NCBI RefSeq assembly: GCF_030812885.1
Contig: NZ_JAUSTO010000019.1
Span: 1 to 30,106, forward strand
Direction of reading: 5' to 3'
DNA: 30,106 nucleotides
Source of the DNA: Moryella indoligenes
GTDB lineage: Bacteria > Bacillota > Clostridia > Lachnospirales > Lachnospiraceae
Shown: in pieces, positions 15,563 through 23,560 of the stretch
How positions within the stretch are numbered: position 1 is the first letter of the stretch
Layout of the letters: each line of letters opens with the position of its first letter
Position numbers and translations under genes: made by a program
Notes under the pieces: model-generated
What the model was told of the DNA's origin: nothing
The model's database searches: none
The model's input: only the letters and a program-made list of their open reading frames with translations

Positions 15563-16615
15563 TCAAAGAACTGTTGCAACCAACCAGCTGTCAGCCTTAT
15601 CCGGAATTGGAAGCGGATGAGCCTGCGCCTCCACAAATCTGCGATCCGGATGATGCTCAACATAACTTCTCAGAACTCTTTCAGTCTCCGCAGTCACCCA
15701 CTGCTGTGTAGAATCCTCAATGTAAGTACAAGCGCCGTAAGCCATCATATAGGCCGGAGCGGAGTTGATAAGAACAACTGTATTATCCGGGATAAGCGGC
15801 TTGGTTTCCGGCGCAAGCGGATTTGTCCAATCATCCAGATAGAACTCATCATAGCCGTAAATATCAAGGCTCGGAGCATTCAGATGTCCATAGTAACGCA
15901 CACCATTCGGAAGATCACGCGGGGCAATCTCACCGATATGGAAGCGTCTGTTGTCCATCATGTCCTGAACGTTTTTGTCATTCAGAAACGCCTTGAGTGC
16001 GCCCTTGCCCATGATTACCATGTCAACATTTGCAAAGCCGTTCTTCTGGACCTCAGTTACCCACTCATCCAGATTGTCGAGGATCTTTGCGGCGCTCTGT
16101 CCCCATCTCGCCGTGGTGGTAAGTGCCTTCTTGTTGGTAAGGCCAAAATCAATCACCTCATTTACACCCTCGCCAACAACAGGAATCTGACCGGTAAGGA
16201 TGGCCTGTACGCACATCCACTCCTCACGCCGGGTAATGCTGTCATTCAGCTTTGCGTACTCATCCGTAAGCTTTTTAGCAGCTCTTTGTGCGGGCGTCAT
16301 ACCACTATAAAGGGTCTCGCCCGGAAGTCTCTGCATGAGCCGCTCTGCTGTTGTAATATCATAGGGATTGATCAGCGGCGGCTTATAACTTTCGGTTCTG
16401 AACCCCTCATCCTTCAGTACCTTTCCGCCAAGTCTCGGATGTACAAACGCAGCCATGCGTCTGTCGCCCTTTACAATGTCAATATCGACACGTTCGGTTG
16501 AAAATGTATCCTTATTGGTGAAAAAAGTGTCCTTGAAGTAAGTGCGTACCGGCGGAGCAGTCTTTACAATCTCCGCAAGATATCTCGGATCATAAATATT
16601 AATCATATTAGGCAT
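15563..16615 (-). CDS. Major capsid protein, lambda gpE family
   Basis: 350-aa capsid shell subunit (Phage_cap_E, HK97 fold). Length is close to lambda E (341 aa). Visible family features: N-terminal strand with TYFKDTFFTNKDTFSTERVDIDIVKGDRRMAAFVHPRLGGKVL, then KPPLINPYDITTAERLMQRLPGE, ITRREEWMCVQAILTGQI, and the C-terminal domain ending with VLRSYVEHHPDRRFVEAQAHPLPIP. GGAGGACAATAGTA precedes the ATG. Decoration gene upstream and terminator hairpin downstream are consistent with high expression. Confidence 0.95.
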   Translation of the reverse strand: MPNMINIYDPRYLAEIVKTAPPVRTYFKDTFFTNKDTFSTERVDIDIVKGDRRMAAFVHPRLGGKVLKDEGFRTESYKPPLINPYDITTAERLMQRLPGETLYSGMTPAQRAAKKLTDEYAKLNDSITRREEWMCVQAILTGQIPVVGEGVNEVIDFGLTNKKALTTTARWGQSAAKILDNLDEWVTEVQKNGFANVDMVIMGKGALKAFLNDKNVQDMMDNRRFHIGEIAPRDLPNGVRYYGHLNAPSLDIYGYDEFYLDDWTNPLAPETKPLIPDNTVVLINSAPAYMMAYGACTYIEDSTQQWVTAETERVLRSYVEHHPDRRFVEAQAHPLPIPDKADSWLVATVL

Positions 16616-16633
16616 TACTATTGTCCTCCCTTT

Positions 16634-16966
16634 TTACTTTAAGAAAATGCCGATATTCCTAAGCGCCAGTTCAAGTGCATCCGCATCAACACTCCCTTCA
16701 AGTGTCAAAGCGTCTGCAAAGAATTCTCCAGTCAGATAGACCGGTATCTTCTCAGCATTTTCAGCAGCCTCCGGAACAATGCCGTAAACCTTTGCAATAT
16801 TCTCCGTAGTAACCGGAACCACCTTCTTGTTGACCAGCGCAACCGGAGCCTTTGCCTTGATTGCCGCTCCCGCTTCCTTTTCAACGCTTACAACACCAAT
16901 AGTTGTTCCGGCAATCAGATAATCAACCCCGGATTCAAACGACTGCTTCTTTAAATTCATTCCCAT
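16634..16966 (-). CDS. Head decoration protein (lambda gpD-type / HDPD)
   Basis: 110-aa protein thought to bind the outside of the capsid at three-fold positions and stabilise it. It starts with a flexible N-terminus, has VDYLIAGTTIGVVSVEKEAGAAIKAKAPVALVNKKVVPVT, and ends with IPVYLTGEFFADALTL...ALELALRNIGIFLK, the common ending in Firmicute decoration proteins where 'YLTGEFN...' precedes the final helix. GGGAGGAAAACA lies before the start. It lies between the protease and the capsid gene, as lambda D does between C and E. Confidence 0.8.
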   Translation of the reverse strand: MGMNLKKQSFESGVDYLIAGTTIGVVSVEKEAGAAIKAKAPVALVNKKVVPVTTENIAKVYGIVPEAAENAEKIPVYLTGEFFADALTLEGSVDADALELALRNIGIFLK

Positions 16967-16980
16967 TGTTTTCCTCCCTC

Positions 16981-17346
16981 TTACTTCTTGTTAACTGCAT
17001 GAATGGCATTAATAAAGGGATCTTCCTTGCCCTCTTCGTTATTGCCGTCCTGACCAACATTGTTAACACCGCTTCCATTTGCGTCTTCCTTTGCGCTGTT
17101 CAGGAAAGCCTCTCCGCTCTTCTTTGCGGCCTTCATCATATTGACTGCATACTCATTTGCTGCAATCGGCTTAACGAACTTTGCCTCGTTGGTCTGATCC
17201 TCGAATCCGGGCATTGCCATGTCCTCAATGTCACGAATTCTTTCGCGCTCCTGCGTCACAGCCTCATTCACAGTGGTCGCGCACGCCTCGTTGACAAGCT
17301 CCGGATATGCCGCACGGAGATCATCAACCGTCTTAATTTCTGCCAT
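16981..17346 (-). CDS. Internal in-frame scaffold protein (lambda Nu3-like)
   Basis: A second start inside the protease gene, same frame, at ATG 17346 (MAEIKTVDDLRAAYPE), residue 244 of the full protein. It is preceded by AGGAGG at 17355-17360 with an 8-nt gap, as strong as any start in the operon and inside a coding region where no such signal is required. It would give a 121-aa acidic, helical, Glu/Ala/Asn-rich protein, as expected for a scaffold. Lambda makes Nu3 in just this way from gene C. Expression is inferred. Confidence 0.75.
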   Translation of the reverse strand: MAEIKTVDDLRAAYPELVNEACATTVNEAVTQERERIRDIEDMAMPGFEDQTNEAKFVKPIAANEYAVNMMKAAKKSGEAFLNSAKEDANGSGVNNVGQDGNNEEGKEDPFINAIHAVNKK

Positions 17347-18075
17347 CTTCTTTTCCTCCTTATGGCTATTGTTGACCGGAATTACCTCCGGCGGGTTATT
17401 TACAGAACCAGTGCTATGCACCAATTCGTTCTGTATGTGTTTTGGAACCTTCGCAAAAGGAAGATTCATGCTGATATTGTTGACAAATAAAGCGCCGTTG
17501 CGGTTTTCCACAACGACATCTTCATCATCAACCAGCTCATCTATGAATCCGTTCTCTTTAGCCTCACTAGCAGTCCACCAGCTTGTGGCGTCCATCCACT
17601 CCGTAACTTCAGACTTGTCTCTCCCTGTTTTCTTTACGTACAGGTTGAGAATGTTCTCTTTTATTGTGTTTAGAGCGCCGATATACTGTTCAAGCTCTGT
17701 TGCGTCAAGATATCCGAACAGCCCCATCCGAACCGGATGTATCATGTAAGTCGCTTCATTTGCTGCGATAACATTGGTGCAATGGCAAGCAACAATCGTG
17801 GCGGCACTTGCGCAAAGGCCATCAATTCTTGCCGTAGTCTTACCTTTTCTTGCGCCCAACAGGCTCCCGATGGCTTGAGCCGCAAAAACGTCTCCTCCGC
17901 CGCTGTTGATACGAACCGTAATGTCTTCTGCGTCGCTGATGTCGTTAAGATCATCCGCAAACTGTTTAGGAGTAACATCGTCCTCCCACCAACTACTTTG
18001 CGAGATGTCACCATATAAAAGTAGTTCGGTTCCACCAGCAGAATTTCTAAATTCCCAAAACTTTTTGTTAGGCAT
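16981..18075 (-). CDS. Prohead protease, ClpP/S49 type, fused to scaffold (lambda gpC-like)
   Basis: 364-aa protein. Residues 1-200 are the ClpP-like protease: INSGGGDVFAAQAIGSLL (oxyanion strand region, 57-74), catalytic Ser90 in DGLCASAATI, and His113 in TYMIHPVRMG. Residues 244-364 form the helical scaffold part with its own start. The protease would digest the scaffold inside the prohead before packaging. The start at 18075 overlaps the portal stop by 8 bp (ATGCCTAA) and follows AGAGGAAA. The family usually has Ala before the catalytic Ser; that is kept here (C-A-S-A-A). Confidence 0.92.
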   Translation of the reverse strand: MPNKKFWEFRNSAGGTELLLYGDISQSSWWEDDVTPKQFADDLNDISDAEDITVRINSGGGDVFAAQAIGSLLGARKGKTTARIDGLCASAATIVACHCTNVIAANEATYMIHPVRMGLFGYLDATELEQYIGALNTIKENILNLYVKKTGRDKSEVTEWMDATSWWTASEAKENGFIDELVDDEDVVVENRNGALFVNNISMNLPFAKVPKHIQNELVHSTGSVNNPPEVIPVNNSHKEEKKMAEIKTVDDLRAAYPELVNEACATTVNEAVTQERERIRDIEDMAMPGFEDQTNEAKFVKPIAANEYAVNMMKAAKKSGEAFLNSAKEDANGSGVNNVGQDGNNEEGKEDPFINAIHAVNKK

Positions 18076-19648
18076 TTTCCTCTGTCCTTTCCGGCGGATT
18101 CACAATCAGATCAACCTCTCGTTTCCTTGCCGCCTCAATCTTTCTTTGTCTGATATTGCTGTTGTAATCCCCGCCGGTCATTTGCGCCGTTTCTTCCTGT
18201 GCCGTAGAGAATCCATGCTCGATGCGTTTAATAGCCGCATCAACCTCCTGTGAAGGATTCATAGCTGTCCTTGCAGGGCCGTTCCAACTACACCCCATAT
18301 AAGCCATGCGCCTGATCGGGTCATTAAAAAAGCCCGGAGCGTTAATGCGCCCGCGAGCTACAGCTTCGGTAAACCACTCTTCATATATCGGACGGCAAAA
18401 ATCATCTTCAAACCATCCTCGTTCCATGTCGCAAGTTCGCCAGAATTCATTCAAGGCACCTCTGGCCGCGCTGAAAGAAGTTGTAAACTGCTTCATCAAC
18501 ACTTCTATTGGAATCTCAAGTGCGGCTCCGATTTGCCGAATAACGGCATTAGTGAAAACGTCATACCCAGAATTTGGATGCTTAGGGTCTGCAAAGTTGA
18601 CGGTCTCTCCGGGATTTAGGTCAACGATTGCTCCGCTTCCCATCTCAATGGTGTTGTTGTCCACTTCATCAACCAATGCTTCTGGACTGTACTGTTCTCC
18701 AAACGGCCTATCATCTGTAGCTAATTCCGGCTGAACAAACACCGTAAACATACTGCTGATTACCGCCGCCGTCACTTCTGCATCGGTGTATCGCCCTAAT
18801 TGTTTGATTGCTTCAAGCACCGGGGCAAGCATCGGAACTCCTCGCAGCTGCCCAATTCTTTCACGGCTCATGATGTGCAGAACATTTCTGCGCCCGCTGC
18901 TGGAACCATACACTTCAACTCGCGTCCATTTTCTAACAGTGCCATCCGCAAGGCTTGATAATGGGTGCCGATTGCTTATCCAGTAAGCAATAACAACGCC
19001 ATCTTCGTCTGTTTCAACCCCCTGCACAATCCTATAGACGTGATATCCATTTACGTCACAGGGAAACAGTCTGTCATAATTATCCGGGCTGCAAATCCTA
19101 TCAGCCTCTATTAATCTGATCTTCAAGCCGTAAACTTGGTTCTTTTCCTCTTTGAACGGAAGAAGCGCAAACACATCACCATTCATCAGGTAACTGATAA
19201 ATGCAAGCTGCTGAAGCGCATAAAAATTATCAATCCGGTCAGCATCGCACAGCGGCTTTTCAGCCCAAAGTGAAAACTCTCTCAATATCTGCGCTTGAAG
19301 CTTTTCAGCTTGTTCGCTGTCAAGCCCTAGATAATCGGCGTCAATCTTAGGAACCGGCACCAGCCCTGAAGCAATAACGTTTGTGCGCTTGGACTTCAAC
19401 GCTGCGCTTGCTGTGGGCACTCCCATGTAGGCATCTCTGCTTCGCTGTCGGAGAACATCTATATTATCTTCAATATCTTCCTTTGCGCTGCCACCGCGAA
19501 ACAGCCATCCCCGTAAGCTTTTCTTTGTCAGACTAGCTCCATAGTTGCCGTATCCGCTGTTGATTACCTTTATGGCTTGCCGGGCGGCCATCCTTCTTGC
19601 TGCGTGTATGGGAGCAACTGTGGATATCGCTCTGTCAATCCAATTCAT
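18068..19648 (-). CDS. Portal protein, lambda gpB family
   Basis: 526-aa subunit of the dodecameric portal through which DNA enters and leaves (Phage_portal_2). It starts with MNWIDRAISTVAPIHAARRMAARQA; the ATG at 19648 follows AAGGGGGAAGCTTA and is preferred to the frame's first start at 19732, which would overlap the gpW-like gene. Features: LRQRSRDAYMGVPTASAALKSKRTNVIASGLVPVP near the N-terminus, the wing and stem region with SRERIGQLRGVPMLAPVLEAIKQLGRYTDAEVTAAVISSMFTVFV, and the LEIPIEVLMKQFTTSFSAARGALNEFWRT crown segment. C-terminus is basic and Glu-rich. Confidence 0.93.
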   Translation of the reverse strand: MNWIDRAISTVAPIHAARRMAARQAIKVINSGYGNYGASLTKKSLRGWLFRGGSAKEDIEDNIDVLRQRSRDAYMGVPTASAALKSKRTNVIASGLVPVPKIDADYLGLDSEQAEKLQAQILREFSLWAEKPLCDADRIDNFYALQQLAFISYLMNGDVFALLPFKEEKNQVYGLKIRLIEADRICSPDNYDRLFPCDVNGYHVYRIVQGVETDEDGVVIAYWISNRHPLSSLADGTVRKWTRVEVYGSSSGRRNVLHIMSRERIGQLRGVPMLAPVLEAIKQLGRYTDAEVTAAVISSMFTVFVQPELATDDRPFGEQYSPEALVDEVDNNTIEMGSGAIVDLNPGETVNFADPKHPNSGYDVFTNAVIRQIGAALEIPIEVLMKQFTTSFSAARGALNEFWRTCDMERGWFEDDFCRPIYEEWFTEAVARGRINAPGFFNDPIRRMAYMGCSWNGPARTAMNPSQEVDAAIKRIEHGFSTAQEETAQMTGGDYNSNIRQRKIEAARKREVDLIVNPPERTEENA

Positions 19649-19661
19649 TAAGCTTCCCCCT

Positions 19662-19898
19662 TTACAAATCACGCGGGACGAATCCAAACAACCGGTTCCG
19701 TCCCCTTCGTTTTTCAGCAGATTCAGCCTCATTCAATCTTGCAGCCCAATATTCTATTTCTTTCCGAACCTCCCGCAAGTCAGCCCTCGTCAGCATTCTA
19801 GTGCCAATCTGATAATGCTGCCCCGTAGCAATCTTCTCCTCGGCCTTAAGCCAAGTATTAAGCTTTTTCTGGCACAGCTCTTTTGAAAAAATAGCCAT
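19662..19898 (-). CDS. gpW-like head-tail joining protein (DUF6148-type)
   Basis: 78-aa helical protein. The pattern LNTWLKAEEKIATGQHYQIGTRMLTRADLREVRKEIEYWAARL matches the DUF6148/gpW-type proteins that sit between terminase and portal in lambda-like head modules; lambda W is of similar length and joins the finished head to the tail. The start shares one base with the terminase stop (TAATG) and follows GGAGGTATTTA. The ending FGFVPRDL is common in this family. Confidence 0.8.
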   Translation of the reverse strand: MAIFSKELCQKKLNTWLKAEEKIATGQHYQIGTRMLTRADLREVRKEIEYWAARLNEAESAEKRRGRNRLFGFVPRDL

Positions 19899-21733
19899 TA
19901 AATACCTCCGCTTATCCTTCTCCGTCTCTTCGGTTTTGTTCTGAAAGTATCATCATCAAACTTTTTCAATACCGGATTTGTGATTTCAAGTGCTGCCGTA
20001 GCATAGTTCCTCAAGTCAAGAGGCTCATTTCTCTTGTGCTTGCTGTCTTTAATCTCCCAAACCGTAGTGCTTCTCCCTTTACGGAACCGTACCACTTTGC
20101 GCTCTGATGTGAGACCTCTGAAATACTCTTCATCATATCCGGCCTCCTCATTTGAAGGGAAGTGGCAATAGTTCGGGCCTTTCGTCTCATGCTTTAAGCG
20201 CTGATGTATTAATTCCTTTCCGGCGTCAACTCCGATTATGAATAACGGAGCCTTTACGCGGTTATTCTTAGAAGGATTTCGGATATAGGGAACATCTGCA
20301 CCACCTCGCCCTTTAATCGCCCAGATTCGGCGATCAAAGCGATCCTTGGTGAAACGATACACTTGGTTTGCATGGTGTCCACCACTATCAACACAAACAG
20401 CAAGAATCGGTAACACCGTCCCATCTTTCTTGCGGAAACCGCTCATTAAGAATCGGTCAAGGTCTATCCAGACTTGCTCTTTCAACATATCTCCGTAAAT
20501 CTTCTGATAACGGATGCCCCAGCTTTCCTTACCTTCTCCCCAGCCTACAACCTCAATCTCGAATCGATCATCTTGCGTATCGACTCCGGCAGTAAGAACA
20601 AGCACATCGTCCGGCACATCCGCGTCATATATCTCTCTGCGGTTATACAGTTCGATTTCGTCAAGCTGTTCTCCGACGTCTTCCCATGTTTCACCAAGTT
20701 CTGTATTTACCCATACTTTCATTCCCTCCGGGTTCCCCTGGTCGAGCTGTTCTTTTGCAAGCTTGAACTTCTCTACGATCTCATGCCATCCGCAGAATAC
20801 AGAAGCCAAAGTATTGAGATGAAACCCTCGTATTTCTGCCGTAGGATTTTCGGCAACATACTTTCCAAACTGCCCTTGCTTTTTCCATTCATATTCGCCG
20901 GAATTTTCACCGCAGCGCTCACACTGGTAGAAAACATCTTTGCTAACATCGTCCCAATCGAATCGAACGCCCTCCCATCGCAACGCCTGATAATGTCCGC
21001 ATTTTGGACAGGGTACGCTCCACTCTTCTTTAGTGCTTTGAAGATATTCAGCCTCAATTCTGCTTTGTCCCTTCAGAACCGGCGTGCTCACCATCACTGT
21101 TTTTTTATCCCAAAACGTTGTCTGTCGTTTCTGGGCAAGTGAAAGCGGATCGCCTTCCGTTCCTGCACTTACCGGATATCTATCCACCTCGTCCGCCAAA
21201 AGCACCTTAATCGGCCGGCTTGCAAGGCTTGTTGCACTGTTTGCTCCTACAATCGTTACGTGTCCGCCAGGAAAATTCTTTTTCATGATGGTGTTGCCTG
21301 AATCCCGGCTCTTTACATCCACCTTATCTTGCAACCTTGTGGTGTCTCGTAACATAGGGGCTAAACGATCTTTTGAGAATGTCTGCCCCATGTCAAGAGT
21401 GGGCTGCATAACCATGATTGGACACGGAGCATAATCCATGTAGTAGCCCAGCACGTTCAGAATAAAGGCGTCTGTCTTTCCGATCTGCGCAGCACTCATG
21501 ATTACTACTTTTCTGATATGCGGATCTCCGATTGCATCCATGATCTCGCGCTGATAGGGAGCTTTTTCAGTGTGCCATCTTCCCGGCTCCGCGCTACTTT
21601 CCGGGGAAAGCATTCTGTAGTTGTCTGCCCATTCGCTCAATGTCATATTGGGCGGCGGCTTCAACAAGGCAACACATCTGGCCAAAACATCCAGTGTGTC
21701 CTTCGAGATATCTATTACCTTACTGATCTTCAT
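19898..21733 (-). CDS. terL: Terminase large subunit, lambda GpA family
   Basis: 611-aa packaging motor and nuclease. Walker A variant SAAQIGKT at residues 80-87; Walker B LLADEVD ending near 184; a coupling region with VSTPVLKGQSRIE; a zinc-ribbon-like insertion with CPKC (242/245) and CERC (271/274); and the nuclease domain starting with LTAGVDTQDDRFEIEVVGWG (first acidic residue about 385). This is the Terminase_GpA architecture, implying cos-type packaging like lambda. I use the ATG at 21733 (AGGA five bases before it); a TTG at 21751 is also in frame but without a site. The gene overlaps the Nu1-like gene by 14 bp. Confidence 0.95.
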   Translation of the reverse strand: MKISKVIDISKDTLDVLARCVALLKPPPNMTLSEWADNYRMLSPESSAEPGRWHTEKAPYQREIMDAIGDPHIRKVVIMSAAQIGKTDAFILNVLGYYMDYAPCPIMVMQPTLDMGQTFSKDRLAPMLRDTTRLQDKVDVKSRDSGNTIMKKNFPGGHVTIVGANSATSLASRPIKVLLADEVDRYPVSAGTEGDPLSLAQKRQTTFWDKKTVMVSTPVLKGQSRIEAEYLQSTKEEWSVPCPKCGHYQALRWEGVRFDWDDVSKDVFYQCERCGENSGEYEWKKQGQFGKYVAENPTAEIRGFHLNTLASVFCGWHEIVEKFKLAKEQLDQGNPEGMKVWVNTELGETWEDVGEQLDEIELYNRREIYDADVPDDVLVLTAGVDTQDDRFEIEVVGWGEGKESWGIRYQKIYGDMLKEQVWIDLDRFLMSGFRKKDGTVLPILAVCVDSGGHHANQVYRFTKDRFDRRIWAIKGRGGADVPYIRNPSKNNRVKAPLFIIGVDAGKELIHQRLKHETKGPNYCHFPSNEEAGYDEEYFRGLTSERKVVRFRKGRSTTVWEIKDSKHKRNEPLDLRNYATAALEITNPVLKKFDDDTFRTKPKRRRRISGGI

Positions 21734-22196
21734 CACCGTCCTGCTCGGCAAAAGAGACCTTGTAATTGCTTAGCTCCTCCAAAACCTCATTGATTGCCAA
21801 TTTCAGTGCATCAAAAATCCCCGGTTGATTGCCTCCCATGTTGGCAAGCTCCGGAGATAATTTGGCCGGGAGCGACATTAATCGTCCCCGCATATTCAGC
21901 ATCATGGTCTGCAACCCTCGCTCAATGTCAGCAGTCCTGTGAAGCTCGCCTCGCATTCTCTTGTTCTCCATCTCGGCGGCTTCGCGTTTTGCTTTAGTGA
22001 GCATGGCGCGCTCATCGTTCAGGTCAGTCTTTCCAGTCCCCTTGCGAATATAGGTGATGTACCTAGACACTGTTGGCTGAAGATCATAGAGTCCGGGGCG
22101 TTTCTCCTCAATCACGCCCTCATCTCGGAGCATTCGAACACGGCGCTCTGACAGTCCCAGCCATGCCGCGACTATTTTACTCGTATATAGCTTCAT
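21720..22196 (-). CDS. Terminase small subunit, Nu1-like
   Basis: 158-aa DNA-recognition subunit. Residues about 5-45 form a MerR/Nu1-type winged helix (SKIVAAWLGLSERRVRMLRDEGVIEEKRPGLYDL), then a long charged helical linker (LTKAKREAAEMENKRMRGEL) and a C-terminal helix region that should bind the large subunit. Lambda Nu1 (181 aa) pairs with gpA in the same way. The gene overlaps its upstream neighbour by 20 bp and terL by 14 bp. Initiation at 22196 is supported by GAGGAGGGCACGG. Confidence 0.88.
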   Translation of the reverse strand: MKLYTSKIVAAWLGLSERRVRMLRDEGVIEEKRPGLYDLQPTVSRYITYIRKGTGKTDLNDERAMLTKAKREAAEMENKRMRGELHRTADIERGLQTMMLNMRGRLMSLPAKLSPELANMGGNQPGIFDALKLAINEVLEELSNYKVSFAEQDGDEDQ

Positions 22197-22920
22197 CCGT
22201 GCCCTCCTCCGTCACATCGTCAACCTCAATTGCGCCTATCGCTCTCATTCTCATAATGGCAAGGCGCTCCTTTTCAATAGCAATCTTTATGTCAGCTTCC
22301 TCAATAGCGCGAAGACTTGAGGCTACTGTTGCAATCCTGCCCTGAACCCTGTACAAGGCTTCCTGAAGCTTCAGGATTCGATTAAAAGCACTGTCTTTGT
22401 TACACATTCTTCGTTCAATTTCCAGAGGATTGCCTCCAGGACTAGGAACCTGATAATCTGTTGTGGACGTAACGTACAGTTCCTCCTCGCTCTGGCATTC
22501 GTATTCATCAATCTTAGTCAAGATGCGATGTTCCCTTACTCTCAGAATGCGCAATTCATATTCAAGGGCAGCCTTTCCGTTGGTTGAGGTATTCTCCGCT
22601 AATTCTCTTTCGGCCTCTGTCATGGTTTCAAAGGTAATAGAACTATAAGCGCCGTCCTTCTCGGCGTTGTGGCTCCCCTTCGGGGCTCCGCTGGTCTTGC
22701 ACCCTTTAGCATTCTTATGCCCCTTCGCGTTCTGGTTCCCCATCTTAGGACCGTGCGGGCCTTTCAATCCAGAATCCCAGTTCCCTTCTGTTTTCCATTC
22801 CCGCAAAAGCCGATATGTAATCCCAAGTTCGCTAGCCAACGTCTTCAGCCTGACCGGCTCCCCGCGCATTTTTCGGGCAAGATACTCAGCTTTGGCGGCT
22901 TCCTTGTTCACCACTTCCAT
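22177..22920 (-). CDS. Second terminase-small-subunit-type protein (PBSX-like)
   Basis: 247-aa protein. Residues about 10-48 hold a helix-turn-helix (ARKMRGEPVRLKTLASELGITYRLLREWKTEGNW), then a Gly/Asn/Lys/Ala-rich stretch with MGNQNAKGHKNAKG, APKGSHNA and DGAYS, then a long helical C-terminal half. This is the pattern of PBSX-type small terminases. The ATG at 22920 follows GGAGGCTGAG; a TTG four codons earlier lies in that site. First gene of the late operon, right after a leader hairpin. Having both this and a Nu1-type protein in front of terL is unusual; it may help in cos recognition or be an accessory DNA-binding factor. Confidence 0.8.
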   Translation of the reverse strand: MEVVNKEAAKAEYLARKMRGEPVRLKTLASELGITYRLLREWKTEGNWDSGLKGPHGPKMGNQNAKGHKNAKGCKTSGAPKGSHNAEKDGAYSSITFETMTEAERELAENTSTNGKAALEYELRILRVREHRILTKIDEYECQSEEELYVTSTTDYQVPSPGGNPLEIERRMCNKDSAFNRILKLQEALYRVQGRIATVASSLRAIEEADIKIAIEKERLAIMRMRAIGAIEVDDVTEEGTDEAIYE

Positions 22921-22943
22921 CTCAGCCTCCAAATCTTTGCATT

Positions 22944-22973
22944 AAAAAATCCCCGCAGATATTTCTGCAAGGA
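22944..22973 (-). terminator. Leader terminator just upstream of the first late gene
   Basis: 10-bp stem (22964-22973 with 22950-22959, two G-T pairs) with a 4-nt loop, followed on the minus strand by six T, ending 23 bp before the first ATG. It must be passed for any late gene to be made, so it may be an attenuator or antitermination target. It may also simply block transcripts from the island. Confidence 0.85.
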
Positions 22974-23490
22974 CTCTACACTTTCTGACGCTATCATTTT
23001 AACACCTAAAAAGCGCAGTAAACGCTAATAGTTGCTAATTATTTTCGATCTGAATGTGCGCGCTTTTCTGTCTTGTCAAGATACCCCCCTGAAAATCCCG
23101 TCCCCAGACCGCCGGAAGCGTTAAAAAAATGATCCTACCTAAAAAACTTTTGCGCTGCTGAACCCGTAACTGGCAAGAATTCCCCCAAAAGAACCTACCC
23201 GGTTTTTTATGCACTCTGCCCTTGTATATCCCCGTCTTTTTCGGTACTTTTTGCCGCTTTTATGCATCTTTATGTATATATGTGTTCTTTTTATGTATAT
23301 GTATGCAGTGTATGTAGCGGCGGCTGTGCGCTGAATTCATCCTACCTTTTTATATGATCAATGTATATGTAGGCCTGCTCATCTGCTGCGGGCGCCTGTG
23401 TAGCTGCATAAGAGAGATATATATAAGTATATGATAGGTGATGCCCTTATAGTGTCGTAGATCCTGCGGCCTTGTGCGCTGTCATACGGG
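22974..23490 (-). other. Gene-free stretch: presumed late promoter and packaging (cos) region
   Basis: About 520 bp with no convincing gene. Minus-strand frames of 26 and 42 codons exist (from 23337 and 23263) but have no usable ribosome-binding site. On the minus strand a box AGGTAGGAT/GGGTAGGTT occurs at 23339-23347, 23192-23200 and 23132-23140, all in one orientation. The part 23260-23375 is rich in TATGTATA-type steps, including ATGTATATGTA at 23293 and 23361. In lambda-like phages the place just before the small terminase gene carries cos and the small-subunit binding sites; that role is inferred here. Confidence 0.45.
22996..23038 (-). promoter_or_regulatory. Candidate late promoter with a 10-bp-spaced direct repeat
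   Basis: Minus strand: TAAAAT at 22996-23001 and TTTACT at 23017-23022, 15-nt spacer, shorter than the ideal 17. Directly upstream, TTAGC occurs twice exactly 10 bp apart (23024-23028 and 23034-23038). A poorly spaced promoter with helical-phase repeats beside the -35 is what an activator-dependent late promoter would look like. Candidate only. Confidence 0.35.
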
Positions 23491-23494
23491 CATA

Positions 23495-23521
23495 GAAAAA
23501 GCCCCGGAGATATCCGAGGCT
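23495..23521 (-). terminator. Terminator after the first RHH gene
   Basis: 9-bp stem (23513-23521 with 23500-23508, one G-T pair), 4-nt loop, then TTTTTC on the minus strand. Ends the monocistronic RHH transcript. Confidence 0.8.
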
Positions 23522-23560
23522 ATATGTCTATACTATATAAGATGCTATGTGCCTTTTTGC

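Noticed and set aside
23071..23080. TTGACA on the minus strand as -35 of the late promoter.
   Set aside because: No -10-like hexamer lies 16-18 nt downstream (CATTCA is found there).
23138..23263. 42-codon minus-strand ORF in the presumed cos region.
   Set aside because: No ribosome-binding site, and its sequence spans two of the GGTAGG boxes; composition looks non-coding.
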